Positions 19,920 to 29,944 of a DNA stretch of 64,000 nt are shown here, in pieces. Below the pieces are notes generated by a model, which searched no databases, was not told the origin of the DNA, and was given only the letters and a program-made list of their open reading frames with translations. Each line of letters starts with the position of its first letter. Positions within the stretch are counted from its first letter, which is position 1. A program made the translations under genes and the position numbers. This stretch comes from Acinetobacter nosocomialis NIPH 2119 (lineage in GTDB: Bacteria > Pseudomonadota > Gammaproteobacteria > Pseudomonadales > Moraxellaceae): contig NZ_KB849239.1 of the NCBI RefSeq assembly GCF_000368085.1, positions 2,161,359 to 2,225,358 of the forward strand, in the 5' to 3' direction.

Positions 19920-22900
19920 TTAAACTAAAATATCTCGCTTACCATTGGCGCCCATAGCACTGACAATACCGTTCTCTTCCATTTGGTCGATAATACGTGC
20001 AGCACGGTTATAACCTAAGCTAAACTTACGCTGTAATGATGATGTAGAGGCCTTACGAGTTTCTAGGACAAACGATACACATTGATCATAAAGTGCATCA
20101 CGGTCTGAAGCACCATCCCCCTCTTCAAAGCCACGCGAAGCTGGCTCTTCATCAAATGGTGTTAAGATCTCATCTACGTAGTCTGGTTCACCACGTTCAC
20201 GCCATGCATCACAGATTCGGTTAACTTCATCATCACTAATAAATGCACCATGTACACGTTCTGGCTCAATCTTACCTGGCCCTAAGAACAGCATATCACC
20301 ATGACCTAACAAGTCTTCTGCACCACCTGCATCCAAAATAGTACGTGAGTCGATTTTACTGTTTACACGTAAAGCTACACGCGTTGGAATATTGGCTTTA
20401 ATAAGACCTGTAATGACATCTACCGATGGACGTTGAGTTGCAAGCAATAGGTGAATACCAGCAGCACGAGATTTTTGCGCCAAACGCGTAATCATTTCTT
20501 CTGCTTTCTTGCCTACCTGCATGATCATGTCGGCAAACTCATCTGCCACAATCACAATTGATGGTAATGGCGTTAAACGAGGTGCACGCTCTTGTGTCGC
20601 TGAATCACTTGGTTTCCATGTTGGATCAATCAAGTCTTCTCCATTCGCAATTGCTTCTTCAACTTTTCGGTTGTAGTCACTTAACTTACGAATTTTAAGG
20701 AACGACATAAGCTTATAACGGCGTTCCATTTCATTTACACACCAGTTTAATGCACTAACTGCATCTTTCATGTCAGTGACTACAGGCGTTAATAAATGCG
20801 GAATATCGTTATAGTTAGCCAATTCAAGCTGTTTCGGGTCAATTAAAATTAAACGTAATTGATCTGGCGTATATTTAAGTAACATCGACAAAATCATCGA
20901 GTTAACGGCAACAGATTTACCCGAGCCAGTTGTACCCGCAACTAACATATGCGGTGCTTTTGCCAAGTCTGTTAGTACCGGATTACCCGAAATATCTTTA
21001 CCCATTGCCATACTAATCAGAGCACTTGGGTCACGATATGCTGGTGTTTCCAACAGCTCAATTAAACGTACCATTTCACGGGCACTATTTGGTACTTCAA
21101 TACCAATATATGGTTTACCCGGAATAACCTCCACAACACGTACTGATGCCATAGACATTGAGCGCGCCAAGTCACGGGAAATATTAGTCACTTTAGATGC
21201 TTTCACACCCGGTGCTAAATCTAATTCAAAACGTGTAACAACTGGACCCGGCTGAGCTTCAACAACCTGCGCCTTCACATTAAATTCTTGTAATTTAATC
21301 TCAAGCAATTCAGACAAACGCGAAAGCTGCTCTTCGGTAAAGTTAACTTTCTTATTTGGGTCAACCTTATCAAGTAATTCAAAGCCCGGTAATGTTGGTA
21401 AATCTAAACGCTTTTTGGCTACCTGCATTGCACGCGACATTGGTCGACCTGATGCATCTGTTAATGGCGCATCAAAATCGAATTCATCCTCAAGATTGTC
21501 TTCTGGCTTTCCAGCAGTTTCTTGCCAAGCTTCAATAAATTCTTCTTTTGAAAGCTTCTCTGCACCAATCGTAGTTTGAATAGGAGCTTTTACAAATGCT
21601 GAAGATTGCGCATAGCTACTTGCTTTGACCGATTGAGGTGCTGGAGCAATATCTTCATCAATTAATAAATCATCGAAATCATCAAATACTTGTTCATTTG
21701 ATAAGTTTTTAGGTGACTGATTTAAATTCGATACAGGTACAGATGTTTCAACTGATGTATGAGGTGCTTGCGGTGCTACTGCTGATTCAACATGATGATC
21801 TTGAACGAACGGAGTATGTACATCAGTAGCAGTTTTACTATTTGGAACTGCTGCAAGCAATTCATCAAAAATCTCATCATCATTCCAATCTAAGCCTTGA
21901 TGAATATTCGATGCTTGAGGTTGTGCTTGTTTAGCCTGATAAGCCGTTTCTTGGAATTGCTCATGACTTGGATGTTCATTTGAATCATCCGCAGCTCTTA
22001 ACAGTGCATCAATTTCTTGCTTATGACTTGCATCATCGCGCTGTAGGGCACGCCAAACCTCACCTGTCGCTACTAAACGCTCACTGTCTTTTTTAAGCTG
22101 TTGAGCTTGTTCAAGCGTACGCTCAAAGTTTTCTGGCTGAGGCGCTGGTTTTTCTTCAACAGTTTCAGACTGACTTTGCTCTTTCGCTAACACATCGGCA
22201 AATAAACGCTCCGCCATTTCATCGTGTCGTGTAGAGCTAGCTTTGGCTTGAGTTTTTTCTGGCTGAACATTTAGCTCTGCTTCATCATTAACTTCAGCTT
22301 TAGGCATCTCGGCAACTTTTACCGTTGCTGTTTTATTTGCAGGCTGTGTAGTTAAATCATAAGCAGATTCATTTGGCGATACATTCTTATAGAATAAATC
22401 TTGTAAATAACTCGGCATTGCTTTGAGCGTAACCCATGTTTTGCTCCACTGCACCCCAAATGCCAAAGTGAACAATACCACTCCGAAAACCAATAAAAAT
22501 AAGGTCGCACCATAAATTGTTAACAGTTGAGATAAGCTCTGCCCTAATTCATAACCAATAATCCCACCTGCCGCATTATCTAAAGTATCTGCAGGTACAT
22601 TCCAGTGTAAGTAAAGCAAACTAGACACAACAAGAATTAAGAAGAACTGAGCAGCATAACGGAATGGACGGTTTAGAAAACTATGCGGCCACCAGACTTG
22701 AATAGCTTCAACAAATAAGAAAATTGGAATAAGTAAACTTGCCCAACCTAAAAAGCCAAACAGCAAATCTGCAATCCATGCACCGGCAATACCACTTGCA
22801 TTGGATACTTGCTGAGTATCACTTGAAATATGCATCCAGCCCGGATCAAATGGCGTATACGTTACTGTCGCCAGAAACATATAAATACCAAAAGAGACCA

Positions 22901-22952
22901 AGAATAATGTCATCAATAAGCGCTGTGCATAAACACTTGACACCGCAGTCAT
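19920..22952 (-). CDS. ftsK: DNA translocase FtsK
   Basis: Septal DNA pump that clears chromosome termini and activates XerCD recombination at dif. The 1010-residue protein has four N-terminal transmembrane segments within about 1-190, a poorly conserved acidic/Gln-rich linker at about 200-520, the RecA-like motor with Walker A GTTGSGKSVA near residue 670, Walker B IVIVADEFADM, and LLLATQRPSVDVITGLIKANIPTRVA. The C-terminal gamma winged helix (last 60 residues, SFVLETRKASTSSLQRKFSLGYNRAARIIDQME) reads KOPS. CAGGACAG precedes the ATG. It is divergent from trxB. Confidence 0.96.
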   Translation of the reverse strand: MTAVSSVYAQRLLMTLFLVSFGIYMFLATVTYTPFDPGWMHISSDTQQVSNASGIAGAWIADLLFGFLGWASLLIPIFLFVEAIQVWWPHSFLNRPFRYAAQFFLILVVSSLLYLHWNVPADTLDNAAGGIIGYELGQSLSQLLTIYGATLFLLVFGVVLFTLAFGVQWSKTWVTLKAMPSYLQDLFYKNVSPNESAYDLTTQPANKTATVKVAEMPKAEVNDEAELNVQPEKTQAKASSTRHDEMAERLFADVLAKEQSQSETVEEKPAPQPENFERTLEQAQQLKKDSERLVATGEVWRALQRDDASHKQEIDALLRAADDSNEHPSHEQFQETAYQAKQAQPQASNIHQGLDWNDDEIFDELLAAVPNSKTATDVHTPFVQDHHVESAVAPQAPHTSVETSVPVSNLNQSPKNLSNEQVFDDFDDLLIDEDIAPAPQSVKASSYAQSSAFVKAPIQTTIGAEKLSKEEFIEAWQETAGKPEDNLEDEFDFDAPLTDASGRPMSRAMQVAKKRLDLPTLPGFELLDKVDPNKKVNFTEEQLSRLSELLEIKLQEFNVKAQVVEAQPGPVVTRFELDLAPGVKASKVTNISRDLARSMSMASVRVVEVIPGKPYIGIEVPNSAREMVRLIELLETPAYRDPSALISMAMGKDISGNPVLTDLAKAPHMLVAGTTGSGKSVAVNSMILSMLLKYTPDQLRLILIDPKQLELANYNDIPHLLTPVVTDMKDAVSALNWCVNEMERRYKLMSFLKIRKLSDYNRKVEEAIANGEDLIDPTWKPSDSATQERAPRLTPLPSIVIVADEFADMIMQVGKKAEEMITRLAQKSRAAGIHLLLATQRPSVDVITGLIKANIPTRVALRVNSKIDSRTILDAGGAEDLLGHGDMLFLGPGKIEPERVHGAFISDDEVNRICDAWRERGEPDYVDEILTPFDEEPASRGFEEGDGASDRDALYDQCVSFVLETRKASTSSLQRKFSLGYNRAARIIDQMEENGIVSAMGANGKRDILV

Positions 22953-23206
22953 ATACTGTCCTGTAACCCATTTAATTATTGGTTTAGAGATGTGAAGACC
23001 TACATTTCAGATCTTCAACGAATGAACTTTATATTATGCACCTGTTCTTACAAAAAAGGTGCATGATTCTTTACAGTTGTTGTTAACATAAGGCTCTTCT
23101 ATATTGTTATATAACTTAATTCGATTGTCCTGATCAATATTATCCACATTGATTTCACGCTATTGGTCGGCAATTTCACGTATAATTTTCAAAATTCTCG
23201 AAATAA

Positions 23207-24169
<963 letters not shown>

Positions 24170-24184
24170 GTTTAGATATTTCAA

Positions 24185-24213
24185 ACAGCCGTTATAAAAC
24201 GGCTGTTTTTTTA
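24185..24213 (+). terminator. trxB terminator
   Basis: ACAGCCGTT, ATAA loop, AACGGCTGT followed by a long T-run. Confidence 0.88.
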
Positions 24214-24288
24214 TCATTTATAATAATTGCTGGCTGCCTCAAATTAATTTTTATAGCATAACCCTTAAGCACACATTATTTTAGTTTT

Positions 24289-25020
24289 ATGAACATACTA
24301 CCTCTATCTCAATATATTTTTCCAGATCCAGAGGAAGCCGATCCAGATGGTCATGGTCTAATTTGCATTGGTGCTGACCTCTCCCCTTCTACCCTCTATG
24401 AAGCATATACTCACGGACTTTTTCCTTGGTTTAATGAAGATGAACCTATTTGTTGGTGGAGTCCTGAACCACGCTGTGTGATTTACCCTCAAAACTATAA
24501 ACCAAGTAAATCGCTCATTCGGAACATGAAAAAGCACGATTACACCATTACGGTAAACCGTGCTTTTGAACAAGTCATTCGTTCATGTTCACTACCTCGA
24601 AGTTATGCTAACGAAACTTGGATTAGCGAAGATATTATTCAAGGTTACTGCGCGTTGTTTAATTCAGGTTATGGCTACAGCATAGAAGTTTGGCAAGACA
24701 AACAGCTGGTAGGCGGTTTATATGGAGTTACGATTGGTAAGGGTTGTTTTGGCGAGTCTATGTTTAGTACTCAAACCGATGTTTCTAAAATGGCTTTTTA
24801 TACTTTAATGTTAATCGGTCAAGAAAATCAGCTTCCTTGGGTCGACTGCCAACTGGTAAATAGTCACTTAATTAGCTTGGGGGCTTGTACACTTTCTCGG
24901 CAGGAATATCTTAAATCGTTACAAGATGTAATTATTCACCCCTCTATCAATTGGAAAAAGTATCAAGAACGTGTATTTTCAAGTAAAACAATAGCATTAA
25001 ATGCAAAATTAATGGAATGA
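24289..25020 (+). CDS. aat: Leucyl/phenylalanyl-tRNA--protein transferase
   Basis: N-end rule enzyme that adds Leu or Phe to proteins with N-terminal Lys or Arg, marking them for ClpS/ClpAP. The 243-residue protein shows the family blocks [75 protein letters not shown], and [21 protein letters not shown]. It is followed after 18 bases by bpt, another N-end rule transferase, almost certainly in one operon. Confidence 0.96.
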   Translation: MNILPLSQYIFPDPEEADPDGHGLICIGADLSPSTLYEAYTHGLFPWFNEDEPICWWSPEPRCVIYPQNYKPSKSLIRNMKKHDYTITVNRAFEQVIRSCSLPRSYANETWISEDIIQGYCALFNSGYGYSIEVWQDKQLVGGLYGVTIGKGCFGESMFSTQTDVSKMAFYTLMLIGQENQLPWVDCQLVNSHLISLGACTLSRQEYLKSLQDVIIHPSINWKKYQERVFSSKTIALNAKLME

Positions 25021-25038
25021 TAACAGGAGGGACCAATC

Positions 25039-25854
25039 ATGAAATCATATCACCCGAAGTCCCTTTTAAATGATCTGCAGTACTATATTACTCCACCTCA
25101 CGATTGCAGCTATTTAGAAAATAAGTCAGCACGTATGGTCTTTTTAGACCCGATTCATCGCATTGATGTGGTGACTCTTTCAGAGTTATCGCGATTAGGT
25201 TTTCGTCGTAGTGGTGACTTTGTATATCGTCCTGAATGTCATTTATGCAGACAGTGTTTGTCTTGTCGTGTTCCAGTTGCCGACTTCCAAATGAACAGTA
25301 TGCAAAAAAAAGCATGGAAGCGGAATCAAGACCTTACCATGACTGTTCTGCCAACACGGCAAGCTGCACAAATTCATTATGATTTATATGAACGTTACAT
25401 TAACGAACGCCATGCCGATGGTGATATGTTTCCGCCAAGTTTAGATCAATTTGAAAAATTCCTAGTTCATAGTTGTACAGATAGTTTCTTCTTAGAGCTA
25501 TGGAAAGACAATCGTCTTATTAGCGTTTCTACATGTGATTTAATGGATGATGGATTATCTGCGGTCTATACATTTTTCGACCCAGACGAGCACCGCAGAT
25601 CTTTAGGTGTTTATTCAATTTTGAATCAGATCGAATATGTAAAATCACTTGGTTTAGAATATCTTTATTTAGGCTATTGGGTACCTCACTCAGCCAAAAT
25701 GAATTATAAATCTCAATATACTCCACTAGAACTTTTATTAGATGGGCAATGGCGCCGCTTAAATAGATCATTATCGCCAGAGGAGATTAATCAGTTAGGT
25801 AACTCTCTCATGACAACGTTACCTTCTGAATGGAATAATTTAATTATTAAATAA
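25039..25854 (+). CDS. bpt: Aspartate/glutamate leucyltransferase (bacterial ATE)
   Basis: Adds Leu to proteins with N-terminal Asp or Glu, complementing aat. The 271-residue protein has the ATE N-terminal cysteine cluster C-x2-C-x-x-C-type (ECHLCRQCLSCRVPV), the KRNQDL region, and the C-terminal GNAT-like part with SAVYTFFDPDEHRRSLGVYSILNQIEYVKSLGLEYLYLGYWV and KMNYKSQYTPLELL. The ribosome site GGAGG is clear before the ATG. The aat-bpt pair matches the order known in Vibrio and Pseudomonas. Confidence 0.95.
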   Translation: MKSYHPKSLLNDLQYYITPPHDCSYLENKSARMVFLDPIHRIDVVTLSELSRLGFRRSGDFVYRPECHLCRQCLSCRVPVADFQMNSMQKKAWKRNQDLTMTVLPTRQAAQIHYDLYERYINERHADGDMFPPSLDQFEKFLVHSCTDSFFLELWKDNRLISVSTCDLMDDGLSAVYTFFDPDEHRRSLGVYSILNQIEYVKSLGLEYLYLGYWVPHSAKMNYKSQYTPLELLLDGQWRRLNRSLSPEEINQLGNSLMTTLPSEWNNLIIK

Positions 25855-25862
25855 TGTGATTT

Positions 25863-25887
25863 TGTCTTGTTGTTAAAACAACAAGAC
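25863..25887. terminator. Hairpin between convergent bpt and rimI
   Basis: Perfect stem TGTCTTGTTGT / ACAACAAGACA with a TAAA loop. It lacks a clean T-run on either side, so intrinsic termination is uncertain. Confidence 0.45.
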
Positions 25888-25894
25888 AGCCATT

Positions 25895-26350
25895 TTAGAA
25901 TAAAGACGCAAAATCGTCGGTACAGCTTTTTACCATAATAACGGCATTTTCACGCCCACCCTCTTGAGTTGGGTAATAATTGCGACGCACATCAATTTGA
26001 TGAAAACCTGTTTTTTCGTATAAACCAATGGCTGCTTTATTACTTTCACGAACCTCTAGAAAAATTTGTACAGGTTGATTTTCTAACCGCTCAATCGAGG
26101 TTTCCAACAATTGATATCCTAAACCTTTACCTTGCATTTGAGGATCAATTGCCATAAGCAATAAGTTCGCTTCATCTAACACAGGTTGTAAAATACAAAA
26201 ACCGACGACCTTATTATTTAACTCAATTACCGTACACTGATAAGAGTTCACAGATTCTACAAATTGCTGCCTAGACCATGGATGTGTTTGAACAAGCTTC
26301 TCAATTTGGGCAACACTATCAATATCGGAGGCTTGCATAGTACGGATCAT
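25895..26350 (-). CDS. rimI: Ribosomal-protein-alanine N-acetyltransferase RimI-like GNAT
   Basis: GNAT acetyltransferase of 151 residues; RimI acetylates the N-terminal Ala of ribosomal protein S18. Features are IEKLVQTHPWSRQQFVES (the HxWS segment of RimI), the acetyl-CoA loop MQGKGLGYQLLE (Q/RxxGxG/A), and EVRESNKAAIGLYEKTGFHQIDVRRNYYP, the RimI-specific ending. The ATG at 26350 is chosen by family length (about 150); a TTG start nine codons earlier is possible and neither has a strong ribosome site. Confidence 0.88.
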   Translation of the reverse strand: MIRTMQASDIDSVAQIEKLVQTHPWSRQQFVESVNSYQCTVIELNNKVVGFCILQPVLDEANLLLMAIDPQMQGKGLGYQLLETSIERLENQPVQIFLEVRESNKAAIGLYEKTGFHQIDVRRNYYPTQEGGRENAVIMVKSCTDDFASLF

Positions 26351-26420
26351 GAGTTTCAGCACATTTTTAGATTTCAAAGTAAACGTATTATAGAAACTTA
26401 AATAGAAAAAACGAGTAAAA

Positions 26421-26446
26421 AAAAGAGCAATTAAATTGCTCTTTTT
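26421..26446 (-). terminator. Terminator of the distal PF10118 gene
   Basis: AAAAGAGCAATT / AATTGCTCTTTT stem with T-run on the minus strand. Confidence 0.82.
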
Positions 26447-26459
26447 CCGAACAGTTTTT

Positions 26460-27335
26460 TTAAAGCCCTAACTTTTCACGCCAAGTGGCCAATAAAGCTG
26501 TCGTATCTGAATCATTTGGATGGAATTTTGGTCTTAAGAAATCAAGTAACTCAGGAATTTGACGGGTCATAAAACCTTTACGACCGTACATAAACTTGAG
26601 CATGTACTTCGTATCTTTCCAAGTTAGCTTGTCATCAGTCTTAAGTAACTTAGCAGTAAAATAAGATTGTGTAGCGAAGATTAATGCCATCGCAATAATT
26701 AAAGCGGTTGAGCGCATAAAATAAGCTTTTGGCCCTTGCCCATACATACTTGTATACACATCAAACGCAACAGCTTTATGTTCATTTTCTTCTACTGCGT
26801 GCCACATCCATAAGTGATACATGGTGTCATCTTGGAACATGGCCTGAATTTCAGGATTTTGTAAAAGTTCAGCGGCAATCGTCGATGTAAAATGTTCTAA
26901 AGCACAAGTACCTGTCAAATCAATCATTTCTTTAGTATAGCCAAAAGGTTTCATTAACTTGGTTACAACTGCTGTACCCATTTTAATAACTGTACCAGTT
27001 TGCTTTTCCATTTTGCGAACATCATACCCATACGCTTGCGCAGAAGCGTTAAATGCTAAATGTTCTTTAGAATGCATAGCTTCTTGACCAATAAAAGCAC
27101 TTATTTCTTTTTGAAGAGCCGGGTCAGCAAGCTTTGGATCATTTCGTACTGCACGTGTACTATTTACAAAGAACTGCTCGCCTTCAGGAAAAAGAGCCGA
27201 TAATGCTGTCATAAAGTGAGTTAATCCTGCATCGTAATTTGCCCAATAACGTGGGACTTGAGCAAATTCAAAGTCCATACGACGTACAGGGAAACTTGCT
27301 CCAGCACGATTAGAAATATTTACTTTAGCATTCAT
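26460..27335 (-). CDS. PF10118 family (predicted metal-dependent hydrolase), paralogue 1
   Basis: Protein of 291 residues with a ferritin-like set of metal ligands: QEAMHSKEH, CALEHFTSTIA and WHAVEENEHKAVAFD (repeated E..ExxH pattern). This suggests a diiron helical bundle; the family name 'metal-dependent hydrolase' is not backed by a known reaction. A hydrophobic helix (STALIIAMALIFATQSYF) near 210-230 suggests membrane association. The ATG at 27335 has AAGGAG upstream; the frame extends nine codons further without a site. It is the downstream copy of a tandem pair; the start MNAKVNISNRAGASFPVRRM is nearly identical in both. Confidence 0.8.
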   Translation of the reverse strand: MNAKVNISNRAGASFPVRRMDFEFAQVPRYWANYDAGLTHFMTALSALFPEGEQFFVNSTRAVRNDPKLADPALQKEISAFIGQEAMHSKEHLAFNASAQAYGYDVRKMEKQTGTVIKMGTAVVTKLMKPFGYTKEMIDLTGTCALEHFTSTIAAELLQNPEIQAMFQDDTMYHLWMWHAVEENEHKAVAFDVYTSMYGQGPKAYFMRSTALIIAMALIFATQSYFTAKLLKTDDKLTWKDTKYMLKFMYGRKGFMTRQIPELLDFLRPKFHPNDSDTTALLATWREKLGL

Positions 27336-27422
27336 GTCAGACTCCTTTAAGTGAATCATCAATTCACTTATATCCTTATTTATTTTCTTAATATTTATAA
27401 TAATACGCCTTTGAAAGCGCTA

Positions 27423-27460
27423 TTTAAGTGCAGATGAGGACAGCAAATTATCAGATGAGG
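27423..27460 (-). promoter_or_regulatory. Upstream element shared by the two PF10118 genes (copy 1)
   Basis: 38-base block 88 bases before the ATG at 27335, ungapped match of about 28/38 to 28543-28580. Shared cores are TTAAGTGCA and TATCAG on the plus strand. Candidate activator site or conserved promoter; not a known box. Confidence 0.5.
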
Positions 27461-27535
27461 TCATCACTAGCCCCTTTCTGGAGCAAAATGAACATATATC
27501 AATTTTAAAAATGAGCAGTGGTTTCAAGACAATAA

Positions 27536-27559
27536 AAAAGGACTGCTAACAGTCCTTTT
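27536..27559 (-). terminator. Terminator of the proximal PF10118 gene
   Basis: AAAAGGACTG, CTAA loop, CAGTCCTTTT between the two paralogues. Each copy therefore has its own transcription unit. Confidence 0.78.
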
Positions 27560-27574
27560 CACTTTATTTTTAAT

Positions 27575-28456
27575 TTAAAGTCCAAGTTTGGCTTTCCATG
27601 ATTTTAATAGGCTAACTGTATCTAAATCATTAGGATGAAAGCCTGGTTTAAAATAAGCCAACATCTCTTTAGCCATACCCGTAATAATGCCTTTCGACGG
27701 GCTATAACCATATTTATAAATCACAGACAATTCATCTAAGTTTAATTTTTTATCTTCTCTTAAAAGACGGAGTACAAACGAAGATTGAATTGCGAAAATA
27801 AGCGCCATCGCAAATACAAGTGAACTTGTACGTAATGCATAAGCTTTAACACCTTTGCCAAATACGCCTTCGTATACATCAAAAGCTACGGCTTTATGTT
27901 CATTTTCTTCTATTGCATGCCAATACCACATAGTTGACATTGTTTTGTCTGTCATAAGCTCTTGAATATGAGTATTAACTAAAAGCTGAGATGCAATCGT
28001 TGCAGTAAAATGCTCAAGAGCCGTAGTCGCAGTTAAATCTACCATTTCTTGCGTCATACCAAATGGTTTTACGATCTTTGCAAAAGTTTTACGCGCAGTC
28101 TGAATAGCTGTATCAGTAAATTTTTCCAACGACTCTACATCATGACCGAACTTTTGTGCAGATGCATTAAAGTTCACATGTTCTTGAGTATGCATCGCCT
28201 CTTGACCAATGAAAGCACTAATTTCTTTTTGTAGCTCTTCATTGTTTTTAATCGCTGGGTGATAACGCACCGCACGTACACTATCAATAAAGAACTTTTC
28301 ACCAGCAGGAAATAGTGCTGATAATGCTGTCATAAAATGTGTAAGGCCAGCAGAACCATTCATCCAGTATTCTGGTACATCATTAAAGTCAAAGTTCATA
28401 CGACGTACAGGAAAGCTTGCTCCGGCACGATTCGTAATATTTACTTTAGCGTTCAT
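27575..28456 (-). CDS. PF10118 family (predicted metal-dependent hydrolase), paralogue 2
   Basis: A 293-residue paralogue of the neighbouring gene, alignable end to end. Ligand-like motifs are kept: QEAMHTQEHVNFN, TALEHFTATIA, WHAIEENEHKAVAFDVYEG. The hydrophobic helix SSLVFAMALIFAIQSSF and C-terminal KPGFHPNDLDTVSLLKSWKAKLGL also match. AAGGAG precedes the ATG at 28456. Divergence lies mainly in the region between ligand blocks, hinting at different substrates or partners. Catalytic activity is unknown. Confidence 0.8.
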   Translation of the reverse strand: MNAKVNITNRAGASFPVRRMNFDFNDVPEYWMNGSAGLTHFMTALSALFPAGEKFFIDSVRAVRYHPAIKNNEELQKEISAFIGQEAMHTQEHVNFNASAQKFGHDVESLEKFTDTAIQTARKTFAKIVKPFGMTQEMVDLTATTALEHFTATIASQLLVNTHIQELMTDKTMSTMWYWHAIEENEHKAVAFDVYEGVFGKGVKAYALRTSSLVFAMALIFAIQSSFVLRLLREDKKLNLDELSVIYKYGYSPSKGIITGMAKEMLAYFKPGFHPNDLDTVSLLKSWKAKLGL

Positions 28457-28542
28457 AGTGAAAGCTCCTTGCTAGTAACCGTAGTTACTTAAACTTTATT
28501 GTTCGTTTTCTTGATTCTTATCATACAAAGTTAATAAAAAGG

Positions 28543-28580
28543 CTTAAGTGCAAATAGGGACATTGAAGTATCAGTTAAGG
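28543..28580 (-). promoter_or_regulatory. Upstream element shared by the two PF10118 genes (copy 2)
   Basis: Partner of 27423-27460, located 87 bases before the ATG at 28456. Same orientation and distance as copy 1. Confidence 0.5.
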
Positions 28581-28614
28581 CCAGCTTTCTATTGAATTGT
28601 CGAACAATTAAACA

Positions 28615-28648
28615 TAAAAAAAGCGCCCCAAAAGGAGCGCTTTTTTCA
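28615..28648 (-). terminator. tuf / str operon terminator
   Basis: On the minus strand AGCGCTCC, TTTT loop, GGGGCGCT (one G-U pair), followed by a long T-run. Confidence 0.9.
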
Positions 28649-28659
28649 CTGAAAAGTGA

Positions 28660-29850
28660 TTATGCAGTTACTTTCGCAACAACACCAGCACCTACAGTAC
28701 GACCACCTTCACGGATCGCAAAACGTAGACCTGGGTCCATTGCGATTGGGTGGATTAATTCTACTGACATTTCAACGTTGTCACCTGGCATTACCATTTC
28801 AACGCCTTCTTTCAACTGGATCGCACCAGTTACGTCAGTTGTACGGAAGTAGAACTGTGGACGGTAACCATTTAAGAATGGAGTGTGACGACCACCTTCT
28901 TCTTTAGAAAGTACGTATACTTCTGCGTCGAATTTAGTGTGCGGCTTGATTGTACCTGGTTTAGCAAGTACTTGACCACGTTGTACGTCTTCACGCTTAG
29001 TACCACGAAGTAATACACCACAGTTCTCGCCTGCACGGCCTTCGTCAAGAAGTTTACGGAACATTTCTACGCCAGTTACAGTTGTTTTAACTGTATCTTT
29101 AATACCAACGATCTCTACTTCTTCACCAACTTTAACGATACCAGATTCTACACGGCCTGTTACTACTGTACCACGACCAGAAATTGAGAATACGTCTTCG
29201 ATTGGCATTAAGAATGCTTTGTCGATAGCACGTTCTGGTTCTGGGATGTAAGAGTCAAGAGCTGCTACAAGAGCAAGAACTGATTCTTCACCGTAAGGAC
29301 CTGCTTCACCGTTAAGAGCAGCAAGAGCTGAACCACGGATTACTGGAGTGTCATCACCTGGGAAGTCGTAAGTAGAAAGAAGTTCACGAACTTCCATTTC
29401 TACTAATTCAAGTAATTCTTCGTCGTCAACAAGGTCGCATTTGTTTAAGAATACGATGATGTAAGGTACACCAACCTGACGAGAAAGAAGGATGTGTTCA
29501 CGAGTTTGTGGCATTGGACCGTCAGTCGCAGCACATACAAGGATCGCGCCGTCCATCTGAGCAGCACCAGTGATCATGTTTTTAACGTAATCGGCGTGGC
29601 CCGGGCAGTCAACGTGTGCGTAGTGACGAATTGGAGAATCGTATTCTACGTGTGAAGTATTAATTGTAATACCACGTGCTTTTTCTTCAGGTGCTGAGTC
29701 GATTTGCGAGTAATCTTTCGCTTCACCGCCGTAAGTTTTTGCACAAATAGTTGCAATCGCAGCAGTTAAAGTTGTTTTACCATGGTCAACGTGACCGATT
29801 GTACCCACGTTTACGTGTGGTTTATTACGTTCAAACTTGGCTTTAGCCAT
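28660..29850 (-). CDS. tuf: Elongation factor Tu
   Basis: GTPase that carries aminoacyl-tRNA to the ribosome. At 396 residues it has the family's length, with G1 GHVDHGKTT, switch [15 protein letters not shown]3 [13 protein letters not shown]4 NKCDLVDD, then domains 2 and 3 ending [19 protein letters not shown]. Base composition is biased toward translationally preferred codons. It is the last gene of the str operon; most gammaproteobacteria have a second tuf elsewhere, which this window cannot show. Confidence 0.98.
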   Translation of the reverse strand: MAKAKFERNKPHVNVGTIGHVDHGKTTLTAAIATICAKTYGGEAKDYSQIDSAPEEKARGITINTSHVEYDSPIRHYAHVDCPGHADYVKNMITGAAQMDGAILVCAATDGPMPQTREHILLSRQVGVPYIIVFLNKCDLVDDEELLELVEMEVRELLSTYDFPGDDTPVIRGSALAALNGEAGPYGEESVLALVAALDSYIPEPERAIDKAFLMPIEDVFSISGRGTVVTGRVESGIVKVGEEVEIVGIKDTVKTTVTGVEMFRKLLDEGRAGENCGVLLRGTKREDVQRGQVLAKPGTIKPHTKFDAEVYVLSKEEGGRHTPFLNGYRPQFYFRTTDVTGAIQLKEGVEMVMPGDNVEMSVELIHPIAMDPGLRFAIREGGRTVGAGVVAKVTA

Positions 29851-29872
29851 GATGATCTTCCTTTATTAACTA

Positions 29873-29895
29873 CTCATGGAGGGTCACCCCATGAG
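29873..29895 (-). other. Hairpin in the fusA-tuf spacer
   Basis: CTCATG / CATGAG outer stem and GGG / CCC inner stem with a two-base bulge, about 22 bases before the tuf ATG. There is no T-run; it may be an mRNA processing or stability element. Confidence 0.45.
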
Positions 29896-29944
29896 CACTT
29901 GGTTTTCAACTAAGAATTAGTTAGGGCTTATAGTAATCGAAAGA

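Noticed and set aside
23170..23200. TATAAT match before trxB
   Set aside because: No acceptable -35 hexamer at 16-18 bases, so not listed as a promoter.
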